Part shown: piece by piece, positions 1 to 6,236 of the stretch
Numbering within the stretch: the stretch's first letter is position 1
Layout: every line of letters begins with the position of its first letter
Assembly (NCBI GenBank): GCA_015654825.1
Contig: JAATGE010000434.1
Coordinates: 1-8,802 of the forward strand
Direction of reading: 5' to 3'
Length of the DNA: 8,802 nt
From: Rhodospirillales bacterium
Lineage (GTDB): Bacteria; Pseudomonadota; Alphaproteobacteria; Acetobacterales; Acetobacteraceae
Position numbers and translations under genes: made by a program
The notes under the pieces: generated by a model
What the model was told of the DNA's origin: nothing
Database searches by the model: none
What the model saw: only the letters and a program-made list of their open reading frames with translations

Positions 1-79
1 CGGCGCGGCGCGCAGCGGACGCAGCTGCCGCGTCGCGGCGCTGCTGGCGTTCCTTCTCCGAAAGGATGGGGGCGGACAT
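1..79 (-). CDS. 5' fragment of an unidentified operon gene (3' end outside window)
   Basis: An ATG at 79-77 overlaps the TAA stop of the upstream gene by one base (TAATG) and opens a frame with no stop to the window edge, giving 26 residues. The start reads MSAPILSEKERQQRRDAAAA and continues Ala/Arg-rich. The TAATG junction matches the tight coupling elsewhere in this operon, so I believe the start. The short charged, alanine-rich N-terminus is not enough to identify a family. From its place a few genes downstream of the portal, a head or assembly protein is plausible, but this is context only. Confidence 0.6.
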   Translation of the reverse strand, partial: MSAPILSEKERQQRRDAAAASAARRA

Positions 80-1053
80 TACCCCGCGCGCCGCGCCTGG
101 CTGAGCGCGATCGCGATCGCCTGCCTACGGTTCTTCACCTTCGGGCCGGTCTTCGATCCGCTACGCAGCTTGCCATGCTTGAATTCGTGCATGGTCAGCT
201 TGATCTTGGCGCGCTGAGCCGTGTTGGCGCCCTTGGACAGGGTAATATGCGTTTTCTGCATAGTACTGCACTTGGCAAACCCACCATTGCGTTTGACCAG
301 CACCTCGTTCGGCCGCGTGCGACGGCGCACCTGGCCATACTCCTCCGACCAGGGCCGCATATCGCGCCGCTGGTCGGAGAACGGCTGACCGAACTCCTTA
401 CGAAACGGCTTCCACTCGCCCGGCGCGGCGGTGAACAGATGGTCGGCGACGCGGTTGCGCGCGTAACGGATGAAGTTGGTCAGCGGCTTCATCTCGTCGC
501 GCAGGTGCGGATCCATGCGGAAGTCGTAATCGACGGTTCCGAAGTCGTGCAGGGCCAGGTGGGAGGCGTGCCGGTAGGCCCGCAGCAGCGTGCCGCGTGG
601 CGTGCCGTCCGGGATCATGGGCTTGCCGGCCGGCGCCACGCGGCCAGGCTCATCCGGCTTGTCCTTCCAGACGATTTCCTTGGTGCGGCCGTTCGGCATG
701 CGCACGGTGCGCGTGGCCAGCGCGCGGTCGATCGTCGGCGTGCGGTGCTCGACGATCGTCGTGTAGAGGCGCCGCATCAACGTGGACCAGTCCTCGACGC
801 CGACGGACTTCGGGATCTGCGCGGTCAGCTTGTGGTGCAGGAACGTGCCGACCTCGTGCTCCTTGGTCACCGAGCCGGTGTAGCTGGACGGCAGTTCCTG
901 GGTGCGCGCGCCGATGCTCCAGACGCGGCTGTTGCGCGTCAGGCTGCGCCGCGGCTCCTGGGTATGGGTTGCCGTGCGCATCGATGGCGCGGCACCGTCG
1001 CTGGCGAAGCGGCCGACGCCATCTCGGGGATGCTTGGCATTGTCGAAGGGCAT
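79..1053 (-). CDS. Phage structural-operon protein with C-terminal DUF6496-like domain
   Basis: This 324-residue protein starts with ATG at 1053, directly after the TAG of the upstream gene (TAGATG), so translation is probably coupled. The N-terminus has HPRDGVGRFAS (residues 8-18), a short motif of a type often seen at the start of phage head-region proteins. The middle (about 65-255) is basic, rich in Arg and aromatics, and unrecognised. Residues about 286-322 contain HEFKHGKLRSGS, PKVKNR and QAIAIALSQAR, which match my recollection of DUF6496, a short domain seen in phage and bacterial hypotheticals. No catalytic motif is evident. The high basic charge would suit nucleic-acid contact or a virion role, but that is inference. 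Its function is unknown; gene reality is very likely because of length, operon fit and coherent domain structure. Confidence 0.87.
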   Translation of the reverse strand: MPFDNAKHPRDGVGRFASDGAAPSMRTATHTQEPRRSLTRNSRVWSIGARTQELPSSYTGSVTKEHEVGTFLHHKLTAQIPKSVGVEDWSTLMRRLYTTIVEHRTPTIDRALATRTVRMPNGRTKEIVWKDKPDEPGRVAPAGKPMIPDGTPRGTLLRAYRHASHLALHDFGTVDYDFRMDPHLRDEMKPLTNFIRYARNRVADHLFTAAPGEWKPFRKEFGQPFSDQRRDMRPWSEEYGQVRRRTRPNEVLVKRNGGFAKCSTMQKTHITLSKGANTAQRAKIKLTMHEFKHGKLRSGSKTGPKVKNRRQAIAIALSQARRAG

Positions 1054-1545
1054 CTACGCCTCCTTCTCGACGACGCGCGGCGTGATCGGGCGCGCGATAC
1101 CGAATTCGCCGCGGCCGTCCAGGTCCAGCCCGAATTCGCCGTTGGTCAGGATGCCATGATAGCCTTCGACAACGATCGACGGCGTGCAAGTCAGGTTCGG
1201 CCACTCGCCGGTGACCTTCCAGCCGTCGCCATTTTTCGACTTGCGATCGATTTCCCAGGTCTCGCCGTTCGGGCCAACGATGCAGATCGGCGGCCGCTTG
1301 TCCGCCCAGTCGCGCCAGTAATGGACGGACAAGAAACCGAGCTCGCCGCGACGCGCCTGCGTAATCATGACGTGTTTACCAATCCGCTCTCGCTCTCCAG
1401 TCGGATCCCAGTACCAGGGCATGACCCAGCCCATGCCTGGCGTGAACACGCGCGGATCATTGCGCCAGAAGCCATCGGCGACGGCCTTGTCGCTCATGGC
1501 CGCGAATTCTTCGAAGGTCAGCAGCCGCGTGAGGCGCATTCCCAT
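1054..1545 (-). CDS. DUF6527-like phage hypothetical protein
   Basis: This 163-residue soluble protein has its start set at ATG 1545 (MGMRLTRLL), two bases after the TAA of the upstream gene, with GGGGA about 7-9 nt upstream as a ribosome site. A longer reading back to 1701 would lie wholly inside the upstream gene, so I rejected it. A second ATG two codons in (1539) is possible. Residues about 108-138 carry W-x-V-x-G-x-W followed by LTCTPSI and a YHGILTNGEF stretch. This resembles the DUF6527 pattern (a W...G...PT-x-x-PSI, then a H/C-G-x-I-x-x-G segment), here with Tyr-His in place of the usual Cys/His pair. No signal peptide or membrane segment is visible. Its role in the head operon is unknown, and the family call is from memory at moderate confidence. 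Confidence 0.85.
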   Translation of the reverse strand: MGMRLTRLLTFEEFAAMSDKAVADGFWRNDPRVFTPGMGWVMPWYWDPTGERERIGKHVMITQARRGELGFLSVHYWRDWADKRPPICIVGPNGETWEIDRKSKNGDGWKVTGEWPNLTCTPSIVVEGYHGILTNGEFGLDLDGRGEFGIARPITPRVVEKEA

Positions 1546-1547
1546 AG

Positions 1548-2252
1548 TTAGGTCCCCAGCACCGTTCCATCGTCCGGCCAGATGAACTCCTCGAGTGGCC
1601 GGTGCTCCTTGCACGAGGAGCAGAACGTTCCGGAATAGAAATATGGATCGCGCGCATAAGTCTCGGCGAGAGCTTCGCCCATTGTGGTGCGTGCTCCGCA
1701 ACCGTGCTCGCCCGGTTTGATCAGAAAGATGCCGTTCATCGTCGGGTTGAGCCCCGCGTGGATGTACGTGCGGCGCACCGGCCGCACGAAGCCCTTCGCG
1801 CGTTCCTCCGCCGTCAGCACGACGTAGGCCTTCTGCTGGCCCGTCGCCGGATTGATCTCGCGATGATCGTCGGTCACCGGCCTCCCGTCGGTCAGCACGC
1901 GCGCGCTGCGATCCACCGGAGGCGTCTTTTCCGCCAGGTCGCGCTCGATATCGGCCTTGGTCAGGAAGCCCTCGCTGCCGGGCCCGACGCGGGGCGTGCC
2001 CGTCGGGCCCTGGTCGGGACCGACCTGGCGCAGCGCCGCCAGGCTTGAGAGCTGGCGTAGCCTGGCGTCATGCAGCAGGCGCCAGATGACGCGATTGTTG
2101 CCGGCGACACCCTGGGCCACCGGCCGCGCATCCTGCACCAGGAGCGCGGTTTTGGCTTCTAGCTCAACGCAGAGCTGGGACAGCAGCTCCTCGAGCCGCC
2201 AACCGTTCGGGTTGGTGGCGCTCATCAGCAGCGGAACATTGTCGGAAGGCAT
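1548..2252 (-). CDS. Phage hypothetical protein with C-terminal Cys/His module
   Basis: This 234-residue protein begins at ATG 2252, overlapping the portal stop by one base (TGATG), which decides the start over a second Met at residue 10. The N-terminal 70 residues look helical, and residues 80-135 are low-complexity and linker-like. The C-terminal part (about 140-226) is distinctive: KGFVRPVR, YIH, GCGARTTMGEALAETYARDPYFY, then TFCSSCKEH and EEFIWPDDG. Cys185, Cys211, Cys214 and His217 could form a metal site. I recall this GFVRP...AETYARDP-x-FY-x-x-TFC-x-x-C-x-x-H module as a recurring phage hypothetical, but I know no established function. It sits directly downstream of the portal and is translated with it. 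A small metal-binding structural or assembly factor is the simplest reading, and it is inference only. Confidence 0.87.
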   Translation of the reverse strand: MPSDNVPLLMSATNPNGWRLEELLSQLCVELEAKTALLVQDARPVAQGVAGNNRVIWRLLHDARLRQLSSLAALRQVGPDQGPTGTPRVGPGSEGFLTKADIERDLAEKTPPVDRSARVLTDGRPVTDDHREINPATGQQKAYVVLTAEERAKGFVRPVRRTYIHAGLNPTMNGIFLIKPGEHGCGARTTMGEALAETYARDPYFYSGTFCSSCKEHRPLEEFIWPDDGTVLGT

Positions 2253-4249
2253 CAGGCGCTCCTCTTCAGCTTTTTGGCGTGCATCGCCCTGATCTTGCTT
2301 TCGGCGTCGCGCAGGGTTTTCAGCACCTGCGGGTGCGGCACGACGTTGCTGAGCGGATCGCTATCGAGCTCATCCTTCGTCGTGACGTCTTTCGACCGCG
2401 CAGCAGGGCCGCCGGGCCCGAGGCCCACGGCAGCGAGCAGCTGCGGCCAGACGCCTGAAAGCGGACCTGAGAGGTCCGGTTCATCATCCGGCGCGGCGGC
2501 AGGTCCTGCGAGCAGCGGTGGGCCGCCAGGCGGCATACCGGCCGGGGCGGCGAGCATGGGTGGAGCGTCTGGGGTGGGTAGCGGCTGACCGTCGGGCCCG
2601 AGCATCGGCGGGGGCGCGGTCAAGCCCATCTGCTGCGCAATGACCTCTGGGCCGAAGATGGTGACGCCCATCTCGCTGGCCTTGATCATGTCGTCGACGA
2701 ACATGAACCCCAGCGGGCCCACGCCCTTCACCATGTGGCGCAGGCCGATCGCGGGCTTGCCGAGGTCCGAGCGCATTTCGTCGCCGGAAATGACGCCGGA
2801 CTCCTTCGCCGGCAGCATGCTCTCGACGAGCTCGGCCGGTTTCACGGCGTCGAGGTCGTCATACATCCACTCGATGTCGTCCCAGCCCCAGCCGATCTTG
2901 ACCAGGCGCTCCATGAACGACTTCCAGCCGATCATTTCGGGCTCGAGGCCCTGTTTAAGGGCCTCCGCGTTCGCGGTCTCGGCGGTGGCGCGGTTCTGCT
3001 GCTGCACGAACGGCAGCGGCGGCAGGTCGAACGCGTAGCAGCAAACTCTTGCAAGCCATTCGTCGAATGGCCCGAAAAGTGCAGCCTCGCTGCGCGCCGG
3101 GAGCGCGCCGGCCGTCGTCGGCACGAATACGACCCGGCCGAACCGGCGGCTTGGATCGCGCATCCGAGCGTCGAACGATTTTTGGAAGGAGACGACGTCG
3201 GCCGCCGACCAATCGGCCGGCGTGGACAGCAGCATGTCCGGAATATTGCCGGTCTGGTAGTAGCTCAGCTTCGCGCCCTCACGGCGCAGGCCGATCAGCA
3301 CCGTGGTGATGACCTGCTCGACGCGGCTGTAGCCGTAGAGCTTGCCGGGGCGCAGGTTGCGCGGCGCGTAGAGTAGCTCGTCCGCACGATAATTGTACGT
3401 TACCGCGCCTTGGGTGATCTGGGTGTAGGCCTCGGCCGGCGCGAGCGGCGTGCGGCCGGTGGTGTCCACGCGCGGAATGATTGTGGAGCCGTCGACGATT
3501 TCCAGCATGCACGGTTCGCACAGCCCGGGCGACAGCTCATTATAATTACGGCGGACGTAGATGGTTGGCGCATCGGTGATGAACCAGTCGTCGAGGATCT
3601 TGTTCATCCAGTCGACGTAGGGCAGCCGCTTGTCAGGGTATCGGAAGAACTCCTGCAACATGTTGCAACGCTCGTCCGGGTCCGGCCGCTGCGTCTCGCC
3701 AGGCCGTTGCCTGATCATGAATTGCCCGGTGACCTTGGTCATCTGGCGCTTGCGCGTCTCGATGAGGGTCGTCAGCAGGTCGTAGCCATAGGCCAGGCCT
3801 CGGAGCATCTCGAACGACACGGCCTCGCCCGACCGCGCCGTCGTCTGAATATTGATGCCGGTCGGGTAGCTGAATTCCCGGCCCACCACGTCCGCTTCGC
3901 GGAGTGTGACGGGCCGCATTGGCACGCCCGGCCCCATGAACGGCGCCTGGTTGGCGGGCGTCGGAGTGGGAAATGCCGGCGGTGGCGTTCCGGGAGCCGG
4001 CGCACTTGCTCCGGTGTTGCTGAATCGGCCGCTCGGATCTTCGTAGGACGGTTCGGGCTTCGAACCGAGCAAGGTGCGCGACACCATGTCGAGCAGCTGC
4101 TTGGGCAGCGGCGTCGGCCGCACTCCTTTATCTTCTGCTGTCGCGCGTGTGACCGCGGGCGCTGGCTTCCACGGCGGCGTCGCGGGCGCCGCATCAGGCG
4201 ACGCGCCTGACGGCGGTTCCTCGAGATAGGGGTATTTGCGGCCTGCCAT
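2252..4249 (-). CDS. Phage portal protein
   Basis: This 665-residue protein should form the dodecameric ring at one capsid vertex through which DNA is packaged and ejected. ATG at 4249 is preceded by GAGGA with a 5-nt gap. Residues about 1-110 are Pro/Ala-rich and probably disordered. The portal core runs from about 138 to 530. It includes an ARSGEAVSFEMLRGLAYGYDLL start, a DDWFITDAPTIYV segment (220-232), the LRPGKLYGYSRVEQVITTVL stretch (299-318), GNIPDMLLSTP (334-344), and the LARVCCYAFDLPPLPF...NRATAETANAEALKQGLEP stretch (399-437), typical of the stem and clip region. Residues 545-590 are again Pro-rich and the last 45 are charged. Length is at the long end because of the two low-complexity tails. 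No terminase gene lies beside it, which is unusual. The gene opens the left minus-strand operon. Confidence 0.96.
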   Translation of the reverse strand: MAGRKYPYLEEPPSGASPDAAPATPPWKPAPAVTRATAEDKGVRPTPLPKQLLDMVSRTLLGSKPEPSYEDPSGRFSNTGASAPAPGTPPPAFPTPTPANQAPFMGPGVPMRPVTLREADVVGREFSYPTGINIQTTARSGEAVSFEMLRGLAYGYDLLTTLIETRKRQMTKVTGQFMIRQRPGETQRPDPDERCNMLQEFFRYPDKRLPYVDWMNKILDDWFITDAPTIYVRRNYNELSPGLCEPCMLEIVDGSTIIPRVDTTGRTPLAPAEAYTQITQGAVTYNYRADELLYAPRNLRPGKLYGYSRVEQVITTVLIGLRREGAKLSYYQTGNIPDMLLSTPADWSAADVVSFQKSFDARMRDPSRRFGRVVFVPTTAGALPARSEAALFGPFDEWLARVCCYAFDLPPLPFVQQQNRATAETANAEALKQGLEPEMIGWKSFMERLVKIGWGWDDIEWMYDDLDAVKPAELVESMLPAKESGVISGDEMRSDLGKPAIGLRHMVKGVGPLGFMFVDDMIKASEMGVTIFGPEVIAQQMGLTAPPPMLGPDGQPLPTPDAPPMLAAPAGMPPGGPPLLAGPAAAPDDEPDLSGPLSGVWPQLLAAVGLGPGGPAARSKDVTTKDELDSDPLSNVVPHPQVLKTLRDAESKIRAMHAKKLKRSA

Positions 4250-4301
4250 CGGCGTCCTCAGCCTGATGACAGTGGCTTAGTCGGCGTTGGTCCCCGGGCC
4301 A

Positions 4302-4330
4302 TAAAAATGGCGGCGCCCGAAGGCGTCGCC
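4302..4330 (-). terminator. Intrinsic terminator upstream of the portal gene
   Basis: Read on the minus strand, GGCGACGCC (4330-4322), a TTCG loop (4321-4318) and GGCGCCGCC (4317-4309) form a 9-position stem with one A-C mismatch. The loop is closed as C-UUCG-G, an unusually stable tetraloop. It is followed after CA by TTTTTAT. This is a textbook rho-independent terminator, pointing towards the portal start 53 bp further on. There is no T-run on the plus-strand side, so it acts on leftward transcripts. It lies between the small ORF at 4648-4403 and the portal gene, so portal expression must come from a promoter inside 4250-4300 (none seen) or from readthrough/antitermination. Confidence 0.85.
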
Positions 4331-4376
4331 GAGGTTAGAGAGGAAACGTCCAAGATGCGGCGCGCAACCGATCGGC

Positions 4377-4396
4377 CACACTCCGCTGTGATCGTA
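4377..4396 (-). promoter_or_regulatory. Operator/promoter copy A, upstream of the portal operon leader
   Basis: The minus strand reads TACGAT followed by CACA-GCGGAG-TGTG. It matches copy B (5443-5424) at 17 of 20 positions, including an unbroken 11-mer, and shares the CACA-N6-TGTG dyad with copy C. TACGAT matches the -10 consensus at 4 of 6 positions, and the dyad is centred where the transcript would start (about 4384). No convincing -35 box is seen at 16-18 bp spacing (GTATCG at 17), so an activator or a relaxed promoter would be required. It sits six bases past the stop codon of the small ORF and about 50 bp before the terminator stem. The repeat is directly seen; promoter function is inferred. 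Confidence 0.6.
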
Positions 4397-4402
4397 TAGT
4401 GG

Positions 4403-4648
4403 TTATCCCGCCTCGATACCAGCCAGAAAATCAGGCTCAATGATGCGGTGAGCGACAGCGGTCGCCGTTTCATCCCAACCGCTGTTTGGGAGTGCCGCGA
4501 TCCCAGCGCGAGTAATATTCAGAGCGATTTCAATCAAATCCCCGGGTGTCAGCTGATGCTCATCGAGCGTCCGGCAGACCGCTGCCAGAGTGCGACTCAA
4601 ATCGTTTTGACTGAATCGAGCCGCAAGCGGCGTCGAGAGAAGGAGCAT
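4403..4648 (-). CDS. Small hypothetical protein of the regulatory block
   Basis: This 81-residue protein is encoded from ATG 4648 to TAA 4403. The sequence has the composition of a folded helical protein: LSRTLAAVCRTLDEH (about 18-32), LTPGDLIEIALNITRAGI (34-51) and ETATAVAHRIIEPDFLAGI (61-79). No signal peptide, membrane helix or known motif is visible. The ribosome site is weak (GGA about 9-11 nt upstream), so the exact start is uncertain. It follows the GcrA-like gene by 85 bp and is itself followed by operator copy A and the terminator, so it is likely the last gene of the regulatory transcript. A competing minus-strand frame at 4473-4258 was rejected because it runs through the terminator hairpin and has poor protein composition. 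I do not recognise the family. Confidence 0.6.
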   Translation of the reverse strand: MLLLSTPLAARFSQNDLSRTLAAVCRTLDEHQLTPGDLIEIALNITRAGIAALPNSGWDETATAVAHRIIEPDFLAGIEAG

Positions 4649-4686
4649 TTTCTGAGTTCCAGGACGCCGGATGACAGAAGCGTTAC

Positions 4687-4709
4687 ACTACCCGGAAGCC
4701 CGGGCTAGT
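4687..4709. repeat. Inverted repeat between the GcrA-like gene and the small ORF
   Basis: ACTA-CCCGG (4687-4695), a four-base AAGC loop and CCGGG-C-TAGT (4700-4709) pair over nine positions with one bulged C at 4705. It sits 25-47 bp after the stop of the GcrA-like gene on the minus strand. No T-run follows on either strand, so it is not a standard intrinsic terminator. It could stabilise or process the transcript, or serve as a protein site. The dyad is visible; any role is inference. Confidence 0.4.
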
Positions 4710-4733
4710 CCAGAACAAAATACGGCATGGCGT

Positions 4734-5411
4734 CTATGCCGCTTCTTCGTGGAGGTCCTGTTCGCGCAGGTCTTCGGTCCGAACGTAGGCGATGGCGCAA
4801 TGGTCTTCGCAGTACGGCCGCCCCGGCACGCTGGGCTCTCCGCAAAAACGAAAAGACCGTTGGAATGGCTCGCCGATCGGAAAGCAACATTCAATTGACT
4901 TATGGTGGCGGCAGGGCTGTTGCATCACAGACATGGCGCGCAGATCGTCCGCGCGAATTGAAATAAGCGCGGGCGTGGGAACGGGCGCAACAGACGACGC
5001 AGGCACAACCGGAGGTATCTGCGTTACAATTTGGCGCGCCAGTTCTTGCCTCGACGCCCTTGTGGGACGCTGCCGCCGCTCGGGCCCGTTGCGAAGGATC
5101 GGGCTCGGCCGCACCGTCAGCGGGCAACCGGCCGTCAGCAGCCGATGGATCATGCTTACGATGGCGTTTTTTGATTTATGCAGTTCTCGCCCCATCCTCG
5201 ACGTAGAGAGTCCCGTCTCCCATAAATAAAACATATTCCGAACGAGATTGACATCGTTCCAGGGCGATCCTTCGGCCGAGCGCAGCGCTCTGGCGACGAT
5301 CCAACCCTCGAGCTCGTCGCGGCGCTCGCGAGAGATCGAGGCGCCGCACGCCGGCGGGGGTTCTGGCGCTCTCACACTGACGACGGGCACGAGAGAATAT
5401 TGCTGTTGCAT
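4734..5411 (-). CDS. GcrA-family transcriptional regulator, phage-encoded
   Basis: This 225-residue protein starts at ATG 5411, preceded by GAAGG at 4-nt spacing; an in-frame GTG at 5426 would add five residues but lies in operator copy B. Both GcrA halves are recognisable. Residues about 50-105 form the DNA-binding part: a Trp-led start, LWETGLSTSRM (63-73), KNAIVSMIHRL (81-91) and the trailing RPSPI (101-105). Residues about 175-210 form the C-terminal domain: CCFPIGEP, FRFCGEP, GRPYCEDH, AIAY. In Caulobacter GcrA the N-terminal domain recognises GANTC DNA methylated by CcrM, and the C-terminal domain binds sigma70. The first 50 residues are an extension beyond the compact chromosomal form, and the joining linker is Pro/Val-rich. 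It is preceded by its own candidate promoter and operator (copy B), suggesting autoregulation or control by its neighbour. A role in phage late-gene timing is plausible. Confidence 0.9.
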   Translation of the reverse strand: MQQQYSLVPVVSVRAPEPPPACGASISRERRDELEGWIVARALRSAEGSPWNDVNLVRNMFYLWETGLSTSRMGRELHKSKNAIVSMIHRLLTAGCPLTVRPSPILRNGPERRQRPTRASRQELARQIVTQIPPVVPASSVAPVPTPALISIRADDLRAMSVMQQPCRHHKSIECCFPIGEPFQRSFRFCGEPSVPGRPYCEDHCAIAYVRTEDLREQDLHEEAA

Positions 5412-5423
5412 CTCACCTTCTCG

Positions 5424-5443
5424 CACAGTCTACTGTGATCGTA
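5424..5443 (-). promoter_or_regulatory. Operator copy B at the start site of the GcrA-like gene
   Basis: The minus strand reads TACGAT followed by CACAGT-AG-ACTGTG. The last 14 bases (5437-5424) are a perfect dyad with six-base arms, and the dyad centre lies at the expected transcription start (about 5431). The 20-base element matches copy A at 17 of 20 positions. The site overlaps the alternative GTG start, which argues for the ATG at 5411. A protein bound here would block open-complex formation (repressor) or contact RNA polymerase; I infer an operator but cannot name the binding protein. Confidence 0.7.
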
Positions 5444-5466
5444 AGGCCGCGTTTGTCACCGATCAA
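5438..5466 (-). promoter_or_regulatory. Predicted sigma70 promoter of the GcrA-like gene
   Basis: On the minus strand, TTGATC (5466-5461; four of six matches to TTGACA) and TACGAT (5443-5438; four of six to TATAAT) are separated by exactly 17 bp. The -35 box overlaps the TGA stop (5465-5463) of the upstream winged-helix gene. The predicted start near 5431 gives a leader of about 20 nt. A promoter here would let the GcrA-like gene be expressed separately from the gene upstream. Confidence 0.55.
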
Positions 5467-6164
5467 GCAGCCTCAGCCGAGAGACGGGACCTCGCAAGGT
5501 GGATTTCGCAATATGGCGAATAGCGTTTGCCGGGAAGCCGGATGGCCGGCGACGGGCACAGTCGGAAGCCTGCGCCCTCCAGCGGCCACTGGCACGTATC
5601 AAAGGGTGTCTCGTCGAGAGGGCCGAGCGGCACCACGCGAGAGAGCCGAACGACCGGCGCCGGCCGCGGCGCGCCGCGCGGATAGCGGCAATAGGGCGCG
5701 TGGCCGCGCTTCATGCGTCCCCATTCGGTATACCGCTCGCATTCGAGCAGCCAGACGCGCCGCCGCCGCGTGGTGAGATCGAGCCGCGCGCGCCCGGCGT
5801 CGACCAGGCCGCGCAGGGCCCGGTCGACTGACTGCCGCCCCTTACCGCCGAGCATTTCGCCGAGCTCGCCGTTGGGTGGGATCGCGTCGCCGGCGGCCGC
5901 CAGGCCGACGAGCAGCCTTTCGAGCGAGAGCATCAGCGGCGAGAGCTGGCGTCGAATGCCGCCGCCGACGAGGTCGAACATGAACTGCTCGAGCTGCTCG
6001 AACAGGGCTTCGCGCGCGTGCCGGATCGGCTTCCATTCCACGAGCTTAGGCCGCCGCGACCGGCGGGGGCGCAGTGCGACTGGGAGCGGAATCGGCAGCA
6101 ACAGCTGCGGGCATGCCGCGCTGATCGAAATATGAACGATGTCCGCCGTCGACCGGCCTGCCAT
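5463..6164 (-). CDS. Winged-helix DNA-binding protein with GcrA-like C-terminal domain
   Basis: This 233-residue reading starts at ATG 6164; in-frame ATGs at 6191 and 6209 and a TTG at 6221 are alternatives, and a GTG near 6041 is also possible. Residues about 42-90 are helical (HAREALFEQLEQFMFDLVGG, LERLLVGLAAAG). Residues about 92-141 fit a winged helix: PPNGELGEMLGG, SVDRALRGLVDAGRARL, then an Arg-rich strand pair ending VWLLE. Residues about 190-223 repeat the signature of the GcrA C-terminal domain: CQWP, FRLC, GKRYSPYCEIH. Compared with the neighbour, the FCG motif is FRLC without the glycine. The N-terminal GcrA helix-turn-helix is absent. I infer a sigma70-contacting tail joined to a different DNA-binding domain. 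The gene lies 51 bp upstream of the GcrA-like gene and diverges from the plus-strand operon. Confidence 0.85.
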   Translation of the reverse strand: MAGRSTADIVHISISAACPQLLLPIPLPVALRPRRSRRPKLVEWKPIRHAREALFEQLEQFMFDLVGGGIRRQLSPLMLSLERLLVGLAAAGDAIPPNGELGEMLGGKGRQSVDRALRGLVDAGRARLDLTTRRRRVWLLECERYTEWGRMKRGHAPYCRYPRGAPRPAPVVRLSRVVPLGPLDETPFDTCQWPLEGAGFRLCPSPAIRLPGKRYSPYCEIHLARSRLSAEAA

Positions 6165-6166
6165 TC

Positions 6167-6182
6167 TTTGCCCCGGGGCAAA
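6167..6182. promoter_or_regulatory. Perfect 16-bp palindrome before the winged-helix gene
   Basis: TTTGCCCC-GGGGCAAA is a perfect 16-bp palindrome lying 3-18 bp upstream of the chosen ATG at 6164, in the divergent control region. It contains the GGGG that would serve as the ribosome site, so protein binding or RNA folding here could limit expression of the winged-helix gene. There is no T-run, so it is not a terminator. If translation begins at one of the upstream alternatives it would instead be coding. The operator role is inference. Confidence 0.45.
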
Positions 6183-6216
6183 ACCGGGCATCACAGTGCA
6201 AAATGGCATGTGTCTT

Positions 6217-6236
6217 TTCAATCACATAGATTTGTG
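6217..6236 (+). promoter_or_regulatory. Operator/promoter copy C in the divergent region
   Basis: The plus strand reads TTCAAT followed by CACA-TAGATT-TGTG, the same layout as copies A and B but facing right, towards the plus-strand operon. TTCAAT matches the -10 consensus at four of six positions, and the dyad centre falls at the expected start (about 6229), giving a leader of about 24 nt to ATG 6253. No good -35 box is visible. On the opposite strand a TTGACC (6241-6236) abuts the site and could be a -35 for the leftward gene, so one bound protein could affect both directions. The shared layout is seen; the function is inferred. Confidence 0.55.

Noticed and set aside
175..1551. 458-codon plus-strand open frame opposite the DUF6496-like and DUF6527-like genes
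   Set aside because: It is antisense to two coherent genes with coupled junctions. Its composition (Arg, Ala, Val, Asp, His rich, no recognisable motif) is typical of a GC-rich shadow frame.
3410..4210. 266-codon plus-strand open frame opposite the portal gene
   Set aside because: Antisense shadow of a clear portal gene; low-complexity Arg-rich end and no ribosome site or family resemblance.
4301..4330. The hairpin before the portal as a plus-strand terminator
   Set aside because: No T-run follows the stem on the plus strand; the T-run is on the minus-strand side only.
4258..4473. 71-codon minus-strand frame overlapping the end of the small ORF
   Set aside because: It reads through the terminator hairpin and operator copy A and has poor protein-like composition.
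4377..5443. CRP/FNR-type sites at the operator copies
   Set aside because: The arms are CACA...TGTG, the opposite polarity to the TGTGA-N6-TCACA consensus of CRP.
5832..6164. MarR- or GntR-family assignment for the winged-helix protein
   Set aside because: The helix-turn-helix region resembles winged helices in general, but no family-specific effector domain is visible, so a specific family name is not supported.
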